64,000 bases of DNA from Bacillus dicomae. Lineage in GTDB: Bacteria; Bacillota; Bacilli; Bacillales; Bacillaceae_G. The translations under genes and the position numbers were made by a program. This document shows, in pieces, positions 7,470 through 15,889 of the stretch. The stretch lies in contig NZ_VHIV01000003.1 of NCBI RefSeq assembly GCF_006494425.1, positions 248,001-312,000 of the forward strand, written 5' to 3'. Below the pieces are notes generated by a model. That model was not told the origin of the DNA. It was given only the letters and a program-made list of their open reading frames with translations, and searched no databases. Numbering within the stretch: the first letter of the stretch is position 1; every line of letters starts with the position of its first letter.

Positions 7470-8331
7470 GCATCTTATCTTTCCAATATTGCCAAGCTAC
7501 TAAATACTCTTCTAAATCTTGTGGGTGTACTTTTGCACACACCCCAATACGAGTGTACAATTGTACTATAACTTCCATAATCAATCTTGAATTCTTAATG
7601 TCTACCTTATTTAAATGCGAAAAAGCTTCAAATAATGTCTCTGTTTCTAAATCATCAGGTGATGAACAAAAAGCATATGTAAAATCATATAATACTGGGC
7701 CAACTATTGGCGATGGATCAATAACACCTCTTAATATCTTGTTTCGAAAGACAAAGTTATGTATCCCTATATCACCGTGCAGAAAATATTTTTCTTCTTC
7801 TTTTTCTCTTTGTGATAGTTCATTTACAATTTGCATAACATTCATATAATCATCTTCTAATAGAATACCGTTTAAGTTTTTGTAAGCTCCTCTAACACTG
7901 TAGGTATTAAATTCATGCCAAGACTTTCTTGGTAAACCTAATCTTCCCCACTCTTCTTCCTTACTACATTTCTTATAATTATTAATAAAATCCCTCGTTA
8001 AACATGTCATCCATTGAATTTTACTCCCTCTGTTAAAATGTGTCTCGCCTTCAATAAATGTATATAAAATAAATTTTTTGTTTGGATCTGTAAATATAAT
8101 TTTAGGAAGCAAATGAATTTCTTCATACATATGAAGAAATCTTTCTGTATACGAAATATTCTCAGGTTTATCGATTTTTAATACATATTTCTTTTTAGAC
8201 TCTCCATATAAAATATACACTTGTCCTTCTGTCGTTCCCTTTTTTCTATCAATGTTTTCTTCTGCCAAATGAATAATACCTTTATGTTGTAATTCATTTA
8301 TAATTATTTCAGCATCTATAATTTTTACCAT
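7453..8331 (-). CDS. Aminoglycoside phosphotransferase/choline kinase-fold protein
   Basis: A 292-residue protein kinase-fold phosphotransferase. The catalytic loop is HGDIGIHNF (HxDxxxxN) and the metal-binding Asp is in VIDPSPIVGPVLYDF; an early YVLKIDKPE holds the ATP-binding Lys. The APH superfamily phosphorylates antibiotics, choline, homoserine or methylthioribose; the substrate cannot be told here and resistance should not be assumed. I use the ATG at 8331 (MVKIID), which has AAGGAG at spacing 9; the longer frame from 8367 has no ribosome binding site. Confidence 0.75.
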   Translation of the reverse strand: MVKIIDAEIIINELQHKGIIHLAEENIDRKKGTTEGQVYILYGESKKKYVLKIDKPENISYTERFLHMYEEIHLLPKIIFTDPNKKFILYTFIEGETHFNRGSKIQWMTCLTRDFINNYKKCSKEEEWGRLGLPRKSWHEFNTYSVRGAYKNLNGILLEDDYMNVMQIVNELSQREKEEEKYFLHGDIGIHNFVFRNKILRGVIDPSPIVGPVLYDFTYAFCSSPDDLETETLFEAFSHLNKVDIKNSRLIMEVIVQLYTRIGVCAKVHPQDLEEYLVAWQYWKDKMQKCLF

Positions 8332-8415
8332 ACAGCTAAACTCCTTTTTATATAAATATCTATTCATTAAATATACACGATATAAAAAACATATATTCCT
8401 GCCATATTATTAAAT

Positions 8416-8452
8416 AAAAAAGGTATAGAACTCAATACCAGTTCTATACCTC
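8416..8452 (-). terminator. Terminator after the AI-2E family gene
   Basis: Stem AGGTATAGAACT / AGTTCTATACCT with T run on the minus strand. Confidence 0.8.
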
Positions 8453-8469
8453 TTAATTCATCACTCACT

Positions 8470-9555
8470 TTATTTGCGATTACTTCTCTTCGTCTTAAAC
8501 AATCTCACTAAGTTCGATACAACTGTTTTTGTTACTGCATAAACTGGCACTGCTAAAATCATTCCGAGGATTCCTGCGAAGTTACCTACCCCTAAAATTA
8601 AGATAATTATTGTTAACGGGTGGATATTTAATTTCGAACTCATAATTCGCGGTGAAATGATGTTACTTTCAAACTGTTGTACAATTGTTACAATAATAAT
8701 TACGTACAACGCTTGCATCGGAGATACGAACAAACCTACAATAACAGCTGGTGCAGCACCGATAAATGGACCTAAATTAGGAATGATATTTGTTAATGCT
8801 GCAATAATTCCTAAAACGAAAGCGTACGGTAAATCGATAATTAAATATCCAATAAAAGTAAACGCACCTACAAACATACATACGAGCGCTTGCCCTTGAA
8901 TATAAGCAGACAGTGTCTCGTTCGTTTCCTTAATGATGCGAAGCCCCTCTTCACGGTATGATTCCGGTAACAAGCTTACTGCTTTTCCAGGAAATGCATG
9001 TCCATCTTTAAACATATAAAATAAAATGAATGGTACTGTGAAGATAACTAATGCCACGTTCGTAATAATACCAAATAAAGCCGTTGCACTCGACGTAATT
9101 GTGTTTGGTATACCCTTTAAGTATTCAATCGCATTTTTCTCAATTGTTTCAATGGAAACATAGTTTTGTGTAGATAACCATTCAAATAATCTATGATGGG
9201 ATAAATCTTGTATGTATAGTTTTCCCTCTTTTATATATGTCGGCATGTTTTTCACTAAATCCATTAGCTGTTGTGAGATCGTTGGAACAACTATACCCAC
9301 TCCAACCGCAGTTAATGTTATGATAAAAAGATACAACAGTAAAATCGCTAAATTTCTAGGTACTTTTTTATCCTCCAAAAAGACTAAAACAGGATTAAAT
9401 ATGAAATATAAAAATAACGCGATTAAGATTGGGAAAAACAGTGTTGATATGAAGATACCAATTGGTTGAAATAAAAACGATATTTTTGTGCAAATAAATA
9501 TGATCGCTACAACCATTAGCACTTCTAATGTCCAAAAGTGCACTTTCGATTTCAA
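8470..9555 (-). CDS. AI-2E family transporter (UPF0118, YdbI/PerM-like)
   Basis: A 361-residue membrane protein with about eight hydrophobic segments in the PerM/AI-2E plan: two N-terminal pairs, a polar loop (PTYIKEGKLYIQDLSHHRLFEWL) and a C-terminal block with the family motif ALTNIIPNLGPFIGAAPAV. Family members export small molecules or act as Na+(Li+)/H+ antiporters. I place the start at TTG 9555, preceded by a perfect AAAGGAGG at spacing 8; the ATG at 9591 has no ribosome binding site and would put this signal inside the coding region. Divergent from the HNH-like gene. Confidence 0.82.
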   Translation of the reverse strand: MKSKVHFWTLEVLMVVAIIFICTKISFLFQPIGIFISTLFFPILIALFLYFIFNPVLVFLEDKKVPRNLAILLLYLFIITLTAVGVGIVVPTISQQLMDLVKNMPTYIKEGKLYIQDLSHHRLFEWLSTQNYVSIETIEKNAIEYLKGIPNTITSSATALFGIITNVALVIFTVPFILFYMFKDGHAFPGKAVSLLPESYREEGLRIIKETNETLSAYIQGQALVCMFVGAFTFIGYLIIDLPYAFVLGIIAALTNIIPNLGPFIGAAPAVIVGLFVSPMQALYVIIIVTIVQQFESNIISPRIMSSKLNIHPLTIIILILGVGNFAGILGMILAVPVYAVTKTVVSNLVRLFKTKRSNRK

Positions 9556-9704
9556 AAAAACGTCCTCCTTTAAACTAGCACTTCTCTTCATTGTACCAAA
9601 ATAAGCAAGAATTTCACATAATATTTTCCTTTACAATATTCCAAAATACCAATAAATACACTACAATGAGATTATATACAAATTTGCAGGTAAAGGTGAT
9701 AAAA

Positions 9705-10526
9705 ATGACACAATGCATCATTTGCAGAAAAGATACGAAAGAACTTAGTGAACAATATGTCATCCCAGAAATATTATGTGGATATTATTTCACAAACTCA
9801 ATTTGTGATACTTGTCATGAACAAATGACAACAAATATTGATCGTCCCTTAATTAGACATAAATTAAGTCAATATAAGATTGAGCAAATGAAAAAACAGA
9901 TTGACTCTCCCCTCTATACGAATGAGCATGGTGAGGAACTTGCGGCCGCTGAGACAGATATTGTTGAAGTAAGTGATGAAATACTTTATTCCAATGCATT
10001 AATTATGAAACTATGTAAAAAGCACGATATTTCACTACATAACGAAATCTGGAAAGAAGAACGTGTAACGAAAGTAGCTAGCTCTATTCAGCGTGAATTA
10101 CTTTTAGATAACCGTAAATACAAAATGAGTGTATTAAAAATGGCTTACACTTTCGCTGTACAAGCTGTTGATGGCTATTTTGAAGATCCCGATGCGATTG
10201 ATATTTCTAACATTCTATCAAATGCGGATTTCATGGAATTAAAAGAAAAGAGTATCGTTCGTGATTTAAGCAAAAGTTCTTTATGGAATACATTAAATAC
10301 AAATAGTGAAAACCACTACTTTATTTTATTAAGTGATAAAGATGGCCTGTTCTGTTTCATTCGTTTATTTGATATCTTTGACGTTGTCGTTCATTTATCA
10401 GAAAAGAGATATGAACTTCCATCGCCAATTGTTGGTGTCAATAATGTAAATAAGCAAGAATTTTATGTCCAAACTTTAAAACAGTATATGGATGGACTAT
10501 TTAAAGAAAAATCACATTCTATTTAA
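9705..10526 (+). CDS. HNH-like zinc-finger protein with degenerate active site
   Basis: A 273-residue protein. The first 40 residues (CIICRKDTKELSEQYVIPE, then CDTCHEQM) match the treble-clef layout of HNH_5-type nucleases: Cys-x2-Cys, about 12 residues, [E]H-x-IP, about 20 residues, Cys-x2-Cys. The catalytic His of the usual EHVIP is replaced by Gln-Tyr (EQYVIP), so nuclease activity is doubtful. The remaining 230 residues show no motif I recognise. The start at 9705 has AAAGGTGAT upstream. Confidence 0.55.
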   Translation: MTQCIICRKDTKELSEQYVIPEILCGYYFTNSICDTCHEQMTTNIDRPLIRHKLSQYKIEQMKKQIDSPLYTNEHGEELAAAETDIVEVSDEILYSNALIMKLCKKHDISLHNEIWKEERVTKVASSIQRELLLDNRKYKMSVLKMAYTFAVQAVDGYFEDPDAIDISNILSNADFMELKEKSIVRDLSKSSLWNTLNTNSENHYFILLSDKDGLFCFIRLFDIFDVVVHLSEKRYELPSPIVGVNNVNKQEFYVQTLKQYMDGLFKEKSHSI

Positions 10527-10551
10527 TTAGAACTCGAACATACGGTCTCCT

Positions 10552-10580
10552 TTCTTGATGAAAAGACACTGTGTTATAAT
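10552..10580 (+). promoter_or_regulatory. Extended -10 promoter, candidate antitoxin RNA start
   Basis: TGTTATAAT (perfect -10 TATAAT at 10575-10580 with extended TGn) and a weak -35 TTCTTG at 10552-10557, spacer 17. No ORF with a ribosome binding site follows; the transcript would run convergently toward the small toxin gene on the opposite strand. Confidence 0.6.
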
Positions 10581-10586
10581 GAGTAT

Positions 10587-10765
10587 GAAAAGAACAATAC
10601 AATCACATAAACCAATTATAAATTGTATATAAATAAAAAAGACTAGTGTGCGGCTACACACTAGTCCACGTAACTTAGCAGATTGGATTGTTCATTTATC
10701 CTATTTGTTTCTTACAAACAAAACAACCCACATTCTATTGGCATAGGTGGGTTGTTATTTTTTGA
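10587..10765 (+). ncRNA. Candidate antisense (type I antitoxin) RNA
   Basis: Inferred transcript from the extended -10 promoter to the hairpin at 10722-10756. It contains a strong internal hairpin (10641-10650 with 10657-10666, loop CGGCTA) and would overlap the 3' end of the toxin mRNA. This matches the arrangement of known Bacillus type I pairs (TxpA/RatA, BsrG/SR4). Boundaries are approximate. Confidence 0.45.
10722..10760. terminator. Bidirectional terminator at the toxin 3' end
   Basis: Stem AACAACCCAC / GTGGGTTGTT with inner CTAT/ATAG pairing, followed by T runs on both strands. The toxin stop codon (10755-10757) lies in one arm. Confidence 0.75.
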
Positions 10766-10847
10766 GCTTGTCTATTAAAACGACGACGAACGTTAACAAC
10801 GCAATGAGAAACAGTCCACCTTGCAGTAGCAACGCTATTTCACTCAC
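10755..10847 (-). CDS. Putative holin-like type I toxin (30 aa)
   Basis: GTG start at 10847, 30 codons, stop TAA. The peptide is a short polar start (MSEIALLLQGG), one hydrophobic transmembrane helix (LFLIALLTFVVVLI) and a basic tail (DKLKK), which is the plan of the putative holin-like/TxpA-BsrG toxin family. An AGGAGGGGG ribosome binding site lies upstream (spacing about 10-12, rather long). An extended -10 (TGGTAAAAT on the minus strand, 10918-10926) is a likely promoter. Its short length and GTG start make it easy to miss. Toxicity is inferred from family resemblance. Confidence 0.65.
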   Translation of the reverse strand: MSEIALLLQGGLFLIALLTFVVVLIDKLKK

Positions 10848-10917
10848 TTATTATCACCCCCCTCCTACTCGGAGAAGTGATAATTGAACAACCAACCGTA
10901 CCTAAAGTTACTATTTA

Positions 10918-10926
10918 ATTTTACCA
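10918..10926 (-). promoter_or_regulatory. Extended -10 promoter of the toxin gene
   Basis: Minus-strand TGGTAAAAT, an extended -10 element; no good -35 is visible. It would give a leader of roughly 60 nt before the GTG. Confidence 0.45.
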
Positions 10927-10948
10927 TATTTTCTAATAGTTTACGATG

Positions 10949-10981
10949 AAAACCCGCAAGTGAAATACTTGCGGGTTTTTT
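10949..10981 (+). terminator. Terminator hairpin abutting the bcr1 repeat
   Basis: Stem AACCCGCAAGT / ACTTGCGGGTT followed by T6. The T tract merges with the TTTAT target sequence of the adjacent bcr1-type element, which seems to have inserted into it. Confidence 0.6.
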
Positions 10982-10983
10982 AT

Positions 10984-11103
10984 CCCGTATTAACAGGCAG
11001 TAAACAAAACGAAGTAAAGCATAGGTGAAACTGCCTGTTAATACCAGATTGGTGAGGGCTAATAATCCTTTGGTACAATTCAACCAAAGGATTAAAGTTT
11101 AAC
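10984..11103 (-). repeat. bcr1-type repeat element, copy downstream of ssuD
   Basis: A 120-bp element flanked on both sides by TTTAT (10979-10983 and 11104-11108), the target duplication reported for bcr1 of the B. cereus group. It shares its ends and core with the copy at 12301-12445: CC-G-TATT, GGCAGTAA, CTGCC-GTTAA and GATTAAAGTT. Its internal dyad (AGGCAG...CTGCCT) and a second hairpin (AATCCTTTGGT...ACCAAAGGATT) make it foldable. The orientation sign is nominal. It lies 6 bp beyond the ssuD stop. Confidence 0.72.
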
Positions 11104-11114
11104 TTTATTTCTCA

Positions 11115-12227
11115 TTATTTTTTTAGTGCAAATACATCAGCAATCATTTCACCAACAATTTTATTTTCTTGTTCCTGCACATCTTTTAATAATGGGAATA
11201 ACAGCTCTGCTACTTCATAAGCCTCTTCTAAATGGGGATATCCTGATAAAACAAATGTATCAATTCCTAACGCTTCATATTCTTTTATTCTATCTGCTAC
11301 TGTATGCGGATCTCCAACAAGTGCAGTACCTGCACCACCTCTTACAAGCCCGATGCCAGCCCATAAGTTAGGACTTATCTCTAACGACTCCCTTGTTCCT
11401 TTATTTAAATGTGTCATCCGTTTTTGTCCAACTGAATCATATCTTGCAAATGTCTTTTGAGCAAGCTCAATTGTTTCATTATCTACATATTGAATTAAAC
11501 GTTCCGCCTCTTCCCATGCCTCTTCTTCTGTCTCTCTTACAATTATGTGTAACCTAATGCCAAATCGTACTGAACGACCCTTCTCTTCTGCCAGTTTTCT
11601 TACTTCCTCTATTTTCTCCTTCACTTGTTCTGGCGGCTCTCCCCACGTTAAATATACATCACTATGTTCAGCCGCGACTTCTTTTCCAGCAGCTGATGAT
11701 CCACCGAAATATATAGGAGGATACGGTGTTTGAACTGGCGGGAACACGACTTTACTATCTGTAACTTTAATATGTTTGCCTTCTAGAGATATCGTTTCAC
11801 CTTGCAATGTCGATTTCCAAACTTTTAAAAATTCATCCGCTGCTTCATATCTTTCATCATGTTCAAGATACAATCCATCACCTTGCAATTCAACAGGATC
11901 TCCTCCAGCTACTACATTAATCAGTAGCCTCCCGTCTGAAATTCTATCAAATGTAGATGCCATCCTTGCTGCAACTGTCGGCGACATTAGTCCTGGTCTA
12001 ACTGCTACTAAAAATTTTAATTTCTCTGTCTCAGCTGCAAGTGCGGACGCTAATACCCATGGATCTTCACAACCTTGACCAGTTGGAAGTAAAACACCCG
12101 TATATCCTAAATAATCAGCTGCTTGTGCAATTTGTTTATAGTAACCGTACTCAGCTGCTCTTCCTCGTTTTGTCGTTCCTAAATATCGACCATCACCATA
12201 CGCTGGAATAAACCATAATAATTCCAT
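11115..12227 (-). CDS. ssuD: FMNH2-dependent alkanesulfonate monooxygenase
   Basis: Flavin-dependent class C monooxygenase that releases sulfite from C1-C10 alkanesulfonates with FMNH2 and O2, a cytosolic sulfur-scavenging step. At 370 residues it has the normal length. Motifs: [13 protein letters not shown] at the start, [35 protein letters not shown], and [15 protein letters not shown], all characteristic of SsuD. It is the last gene of ssuBACD but is separated from ssuC by a bcr1-type repeat and followed at once by another. AAGGGGTG precedes the ATG. Confidence 0.93.
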   Translation of the reverse strand: MELLWFIPAYGDGRYLGTTKRGRAAEYGYYKQIAQAADYLGYTGVLLPTGQGCEDPWVLASALAAETEKLKFLVAVRPGLMSPTVAARMASTFDRISDGRLLINVVAGGDPVELQGDGLYLEHDERYEAADEFLKVWKSTLQGETISLEGKHIKVTDSKVVFPPVQTPYPPIYFGGSSAAGKEVAAEHSDVYLTWGEPPEQVKEKIEEVRKLAEEKGRSVRFGIRLHIIVRETEEEAWEEAERLIQYVDNETIELAQKTFARYDSVGQKRMTHLNKGTRESLEISPNLWAGIGLVRGGAGTALVGDPHTVADRIKEYEALGIDTFVLSGYPHLEEAYEVAELLFPLLKDVQEQENKIVGEMIADVFALKK

Positions 12228-12300
12228 ACTTTTACACCCCTTTTTTATTTTGAAACATATAGCAAATCACACTATATATAAATTACCCCTAATAATTTAT

Positions 12301-12445
12301 CCTGCTATTTGCCGGGCAGTAAGATCCCCACCTCAAAATTCAGCGAAAGCAAAGAATTTAGGTGGGGGCGGGCTGCCCGTAAAAGCCCGCATGGTTCAAT
12401 TAATAATTAGTGGGGGGTGAACACAACGACTGATTAAAGTTCCAC
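12301..12445 (-). repeat. bcr1-type repeat element between ssuC and ssuD
   Basis: A 145-bp element flanked by TTTAT direct repeats (12296-12300 and 12446-12450). A long imperfect palindrome (CGGGCAG, CCCCACCT, AAATTC / GAATTT, AGGTGGGG, CTGCCCG) with a 9-base loop would form a very stable stem, followed by a second part GCCCGCATGGTTCAATTAATAATTAG. Size, palindrome and TTTAT duplication fit bcr1, a small mobile element specific to the B. cereus group. The orientation sign is nominal. Confidence 0.8.
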
Positions 12446-12453
12446 TTTATATG

Positions 12454-13302
12454 TTAATTCCCTGTCTCGCCTTTAAAATTATCTCGCCACCTTAAAAACT
12501 TCACTTCTAGTAAACGTACGAGTGAATCAGAAAACTTCCCAACGAACGCAAAGATAATAATACCGACAAATACGATATCTGTATTTGAAAATTGCCTTGC
12601 ATCCATAATCATATAGCCTATACCTTCTGTTGACCCCATAAGTTCCGCCACTACTAAACTTACCCATGCAACCCCTAAAGATAATCTTGCCCCTAGTAAA
12701 AGGTTAGGTAATGCTGCTGGTAAAATTAGTTTCGTAATTAATTTTCGTCTACTAAACTCTAACACTCTTGCAACATCAAATAACTTTGAATCTACACCTC
12801 GTATTCCTAAAAATGCATTTACGTATAAAGGGAAAAATGCACCGTCTGCAATTAATAACACTTTCGATGTTTCGCCAAAACCGAACCATAATACGAAAAG
12901 CGGCGCAACCGCTAAATGCGGTACAGTTCTTAACATCTGTACAGACGGATCTAAATATTGCTCACTTCTCGTTGAGAATCCAACAATCGTTCCTAAAATG
13001 ATTCCTAAGCTCCCGCCGATAAAGAAACCAGCTGCTGCCCTAAATACACTAATACTTAAATGACCGAATAACTCTCCTGTTTTTATAAGTTCTTGAAAAG
13101 CTAAAAATATATCTAATGGTGTTGGTAACACTGTTTTAGAAACAAGCCCAAATACGCCGGCCAGCTGCCAAATCATTAATATAATAATCGGTATAGTAAT
13201 TGCTCTTACTAAAACTTTTAAATTTAACTTTCGTACATTCTTTACATTATTTTTCTCAATCGTTATCCTCGTTGGTTTCATAACCGCTTTCGTATTTTCC
13301 AA
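12454..13302 (-). CDS. ssuC: Alkanesulfonate ABC transporter permease
   Basis: A 282-residue inner-membrane permease with about six membrane segments. The cytoplasmic EAA-type loop is visible in the last third (LEFSRRKLITKLILPAALPN, with a conserved G replaced), as in BPD-type sulfonate/taurine/nitrate permeases. The TTG start has AGAGG at spacing 9; the first ATG is seven codons later. It lies 16 bp downstream of ssuA and works with SsuA and SsuB to import sulfonates for SsuD. Confidence 0.88.
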   Translation of the reverse strand: MENTKAVMKPTRITIEKNNVKNVRKLNLKVLVRAITIPIIILMIWQLAGVFGLVSKTVLPTPLDIFLAFQELIKTGELFGHLSISVFRAAAGFFIGGSLGIILGTIVGFSTRSEQYLDPSVQMLRTVPHLAVAPLFVLWFGFGETSKVLLIADGAFFPLYVNAFLGIRGVDSKLFDVARVLEFSRRKLITKLILPAALPNLLLGARLSLGVAWVSLVVAELMGSTEGIGYMIMDARQFSNTDIVFVGIIIFAFVGKFSDSLVRLLEVKFLRWRDNFKGETGN

Positions 13303-13318
13303 TTTACAAAACCTCTTT

Positions 13319-14305
13319 TCACTTCGCCTTTAACGCTTTTTCTACGAAAGAATTATCTACAACTTTTTCAGTCTTAATTTCTTTCTTTATAGAACCGAGC
13401 TTATATTGAAAATCCGCTGTCCTCTGCTGTTCCGCTATTATTTCCTTCGTAACTGGAACTAAAATTGGTTTGTCGTGATTAAACACTTCTTTTACAATCT
13501 CTGCATCTATTTTCTTTGCAGAAGTATATATTTTTATTGCTTCATCTAAGTTATCATCTTGCCATACGCGTGCTTTTTCATAAACTTTAAGGAATTTCTC
13601 AACTAAGTCTGGATGTTCTTTTGCAAATTTTGTTCTCGCAATTAAAAATTCCGGTGAAGAAACATTCAATGTTTCACCATCTGTAATCACCTTTGCACCT
13701 TTATTTACCGTATGCAGTGAAATGAATGGGTCCCAAATTGCCCATGCATCAACTGATCCTGATTCAAATGCCGGCTGTGCCTCATCTGGCTGCAGCTGAA
13801 TGACATTTACATCTTTCGCATTTATACCTTCTTTATCTAGTGCTCGATACAGTAAATTAAATGCGCTACTTCCTTTAGCCACTGCTATTTTCTTGCCCTT
13901 CAAATCTTTTACACTTGTAATCTTACTATCTTTTTGTACAAGAATTCCTGTCCCTTTTCTCGCATAACTTGTATTGGCAATTTCGGTAAATCCAATACCA
14001 GCCGATTGTGCTGAAATAACGGGGGAGTTCCCAACTTCACCAAAGTCTAATCGATTTGATGCAATTGCTTCAAAATAAGGTGGTCCGCTTTGAAACTCTG
14101 TCCATTTCACTTTAACCCCTTCTTTTTTAAACTCCTCTTCAAACCATCCCTTTTTCTGTGCGAGTAATAGCGGACTTAATCCTTGCTGTATACCAATTTG
14201 TATTGTTACATCTTCTTTCTTACTACTTGCAGTGTTTTTTTCGCATCCGAATAAAAATAAAGATATAGCTAAAGCAAAAGAAAGAACTTTAAATTTTTTA
14301 TACAT
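13319..14305 (-). CDS. ssuA: Alkanesulfonate-binding lipoprotein of ABC transporter
   Basis: A 328-residue solute-binding protein. It has a lipobox LFLFGC at residues 16-21, so it is tethered outside the membrane. Family features include QIGIQQGLSPLLLAQKKGWFE, FGEVGNSPVISAQSAG and AVAKGSSAFNLLYRAL, as in SsuA/TauA aliphatic sulfonate-binding proteins. It lies between ssuB and ssuC and delivers substrate to the permease. Confidence 0.88.
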   Translation of the reverse strand: MYKKFKVLSFALAISLFLFGCEKNTASSKKEDVTIQIGIQQGLSPLLLAQKKGWFEEEFKKEGVKVKWTEFQSGPPYFEAIASNRLDFGEVGNSPVISAQSAGIGFTEIANTSYARKGTGILVQKDSKITSVKDLKGKKIAVAKGSSAFNLLYRALDKEGINAKDVNVIQLQPDEAQPAFESGSVDAWAIWDPFISLHTVNKGAKVITDGETLNVSSPEFLIARTKFAKEHPDLVEKFLKVYEKARVWQDDNLDEAIKIYTSAKKIDAEIVKEVFNHDKPILVPVTKEIIAEQQRTADFQYKLGSIKKEIKTEKVVDNSFVEKALKAK

Positions 14306-14322
14306 ATATACTCACTCTTTCC

Positions 14323-15078
14323 CTATATACTTGTTTGAATTAATCCTCCATGCTCAAACTGCTGTAATACTTTCGTTCGAAGTTGTTGGAATGATTGAGA
14401 AGTTTTATTTCGCGGATAAGGCAAATTATTTTCAATCACTTTATGTATTTTCCCTGGCTTTGCACTCATAATAATAATTCGGTTTGAAAGATATATTGCT
14501 TCATCTATATCGTGTGTAACGAATATCATTGTTGTTTTCTTCTGCTCCCAAATATTTAGTAAAACTTCTTGCAAATGACTTCGCGTAAACGCATCCAGTG
14601 CTCCAAAAGGTTCATCAAGTAATAATACATTCGGATCCCTTAACAGCGCCCTCGCTATCGCAACACGTTGTGACATCCCGCCTGAAACTTCTTTCGGATA
14701 TGACTTTTCAAAACCGTCTAACCGAACGATTTCAACCCACTCCCTCACCTTTCCTTTCACATACTTATCTTTTAATGACAAATCTGCAGCGATATTTTCT
14801 TCAACTGTTAACCATGGAAACAAGCGATGTTCTTGAAAAATAAACCCTTGTTTCTTACTCGGTTTTGTTATATGCTCACCATCAATAATGATTTCACCTT
14901 CAAAATCGTTGTCTAAACCGGCAACAATTTTTAATAATGTACTTTTTCCGCAACCACTTGGACCAATTACCGTAACAAAATCCCCTTTCTCTAATTGAAA
15001 ATTAATATTCTCTAATACTTGAACAGTACCAGTTTGTTTAGAAAAATATTTTGATACTCCATTAATTGAAACAGTCAC
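14323..15078 (-). CDS. ssuB: Alkanesulfonate ABC transporter ATPase
   Basis: A 251-residue ATPase. Walker A is [11 protein letters not shown], the signature [15 protein letters not shown], Walker [13 protein letters not shown] and the H-loop FVTHDIDEA, in the SsuB/TauB subfamily. I use the GTG at 15078 because AAGGAGGGG lies 5 bases upstream; the longer frame from 15186 would run through a terminator hairpin. It is the first gene of ssuBACD, 17 bp before ssuA. Confidence 0.9.
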   Translation of the reverse strand: MTVSINGVSKYFSKQTGTVQVLENINFQLEKGDFVTVIGPSGCGKSTLLKIVAGLDNDFEGEIIIDGEHITKPSKKQGFIFQEHRLFPWLTVEENIAADLSLKDKYVKGKVREWVEIVRLDGFEKSYPKEVSGGMSQRVAIARALLRDPNVLLLDEPFGALDAFTRSHLQEVLLNIWEQKKTTMIFVTHDIDEAIYLSNRIIIMSAKPGKIHKVIENNLPYPRNKTSQSFQQLRTKVLQQFEHGGLIQTSI

Positions 15079-15135
15079 TTCTTCCCCTCCTTGAAATGAT
15101 TCATCTAAATGAACAGATTCAGTATTTATGCAATA

Positions 15136-15183
15136 AAAAAACCAAAGGTATTTTATCAATAGATAAAATGCCTTTGGTTTCTC
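15136..15183 (-). terminator. Terminator-like hairpin in the ssu leader
   Basis: Long stem AAACCAAAGGCATTTTATC / GATAAAATACCTTTGGTTT with TATT loop and T7 on the minus strand. It lies between the ssu promoter (15214-15242) and ssuB, so it either attenuates ssu or ends the DUF402 transcript. Confidence 0.75.
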
Positions 15184-15213
15184 CAATCAGCAATACGTTA
15201 TGGAATTAAGTAC

Positions 15214-15242
15214 ATATTATACAAATATTTCCGATAAGTCAA
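15214..15242 (-). promoter_or_regulatory. Sigma-A promoter of the ssu operon
   Basis: Minus strand TTGACT (15237-15242), 17-bp spacer, TAATAT (15214-15219), overlapping a TATAAT at 15216-15221. It lies just downstream of the DUF402 gene. Confidence 0.65.
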
Positions 15243-15263
15243 CTGGGTTTTATTAAAATTTAA

Positions 15264-15788
15264 CTATTTCTTCCACAACTCATTTTTAAAGAATGTATTC
15301 GTCTCTATAATAATTGCGGAAAGTAACTCTTGAATATTATCTGTTAATGCACAAAGAGCTTGGTTTACAAATCCATCTTCAAAGTTTTCTAACGGTGCTG
15401 GTAATTCATCCTCATCTAATATAAAATATTCTCCATTTGGAAGTACCATAATATCGATAATTAAATCTTCAAAGGATACCAGTTCGTCCGTTATACGTGT
15501 ATTTTTTACGATATTAAAATAGGAACCTAAATAACGTCCTTCCTTGTCTCTCCACACGTATAAATTGTATGAACGATCTTTCCAATAATATGCGATTGTA
15601 TAACTTCCTTTCGGGATTGTTAACTTTGTATCTTTTGCATTCATTGTAAATGAATACTGAACCTCATGAAATAACACGATACTTCGCAACTGCTTTTCAA
15701 GTAATAAACAAGTGTGTTCTACTGTTGTCGAGTCATATCGTATTTTTCTTTCTATAATTTCACTTTTTGGTGTTAGTAATTTATTCAC
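15264..15788 (-). CDS. DUF402 (FomD-like barrel) protein
   Basis: A 174-residue protein of the DUF402 family. The hallmarks are GSYFNIVKNTRI, SFEDLIIDIMVLPNGEYFIL and LDEDELPAPLE, the acidic motif that binds divalent metal and nucleotide phosphate in structurally known members. Relatives hydrolyse nucleoside di- or triphosphates or act in fosfomycin biosynthesis; which applies here is open. The GTG start at 15788 has AAGGGG at spacing 9. Confidence 0.75.
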   Translation of the reverse strand: MNKLLTPKSEIIERKIRYDSTTVEHTCLLLEKQLRSIVLFHEVQYSFTMNAKDTKLTIPKGSYTIAYYWKDRSYNLYVWRDKEGRYLGSYFNIVKNTRITDELVSFEDLIIDIMVLPNGEYFILDEDELPAPLENFEDGFVNQALCALTDNIQELLSAIIIETNTFFKNELWKK

Positions 15789-15889
15789 TCTTCGTTTCCC
15801 CTTATGCTATTTCTAGCTTTATTATATCGGTTTATATAGTCATAAAGAAGTATTTGGTCTCCAATTACACAATAAAACTCCCTCTTATT

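Noticed and set aside
10865-11083. A 72-residue minus-strand frame
   Set aside because: It runs through a bcr1-type repeat, a terminator hairpin and the toxin promoter, and has no ribosome binding site.
15079-15263. Possible SAM (S-box) riboswitch before the ssu operon
   Set aside because: The leader from promoter to ssuB holds one long hairpin only; there is no space or sequence for an S-box aptamer.
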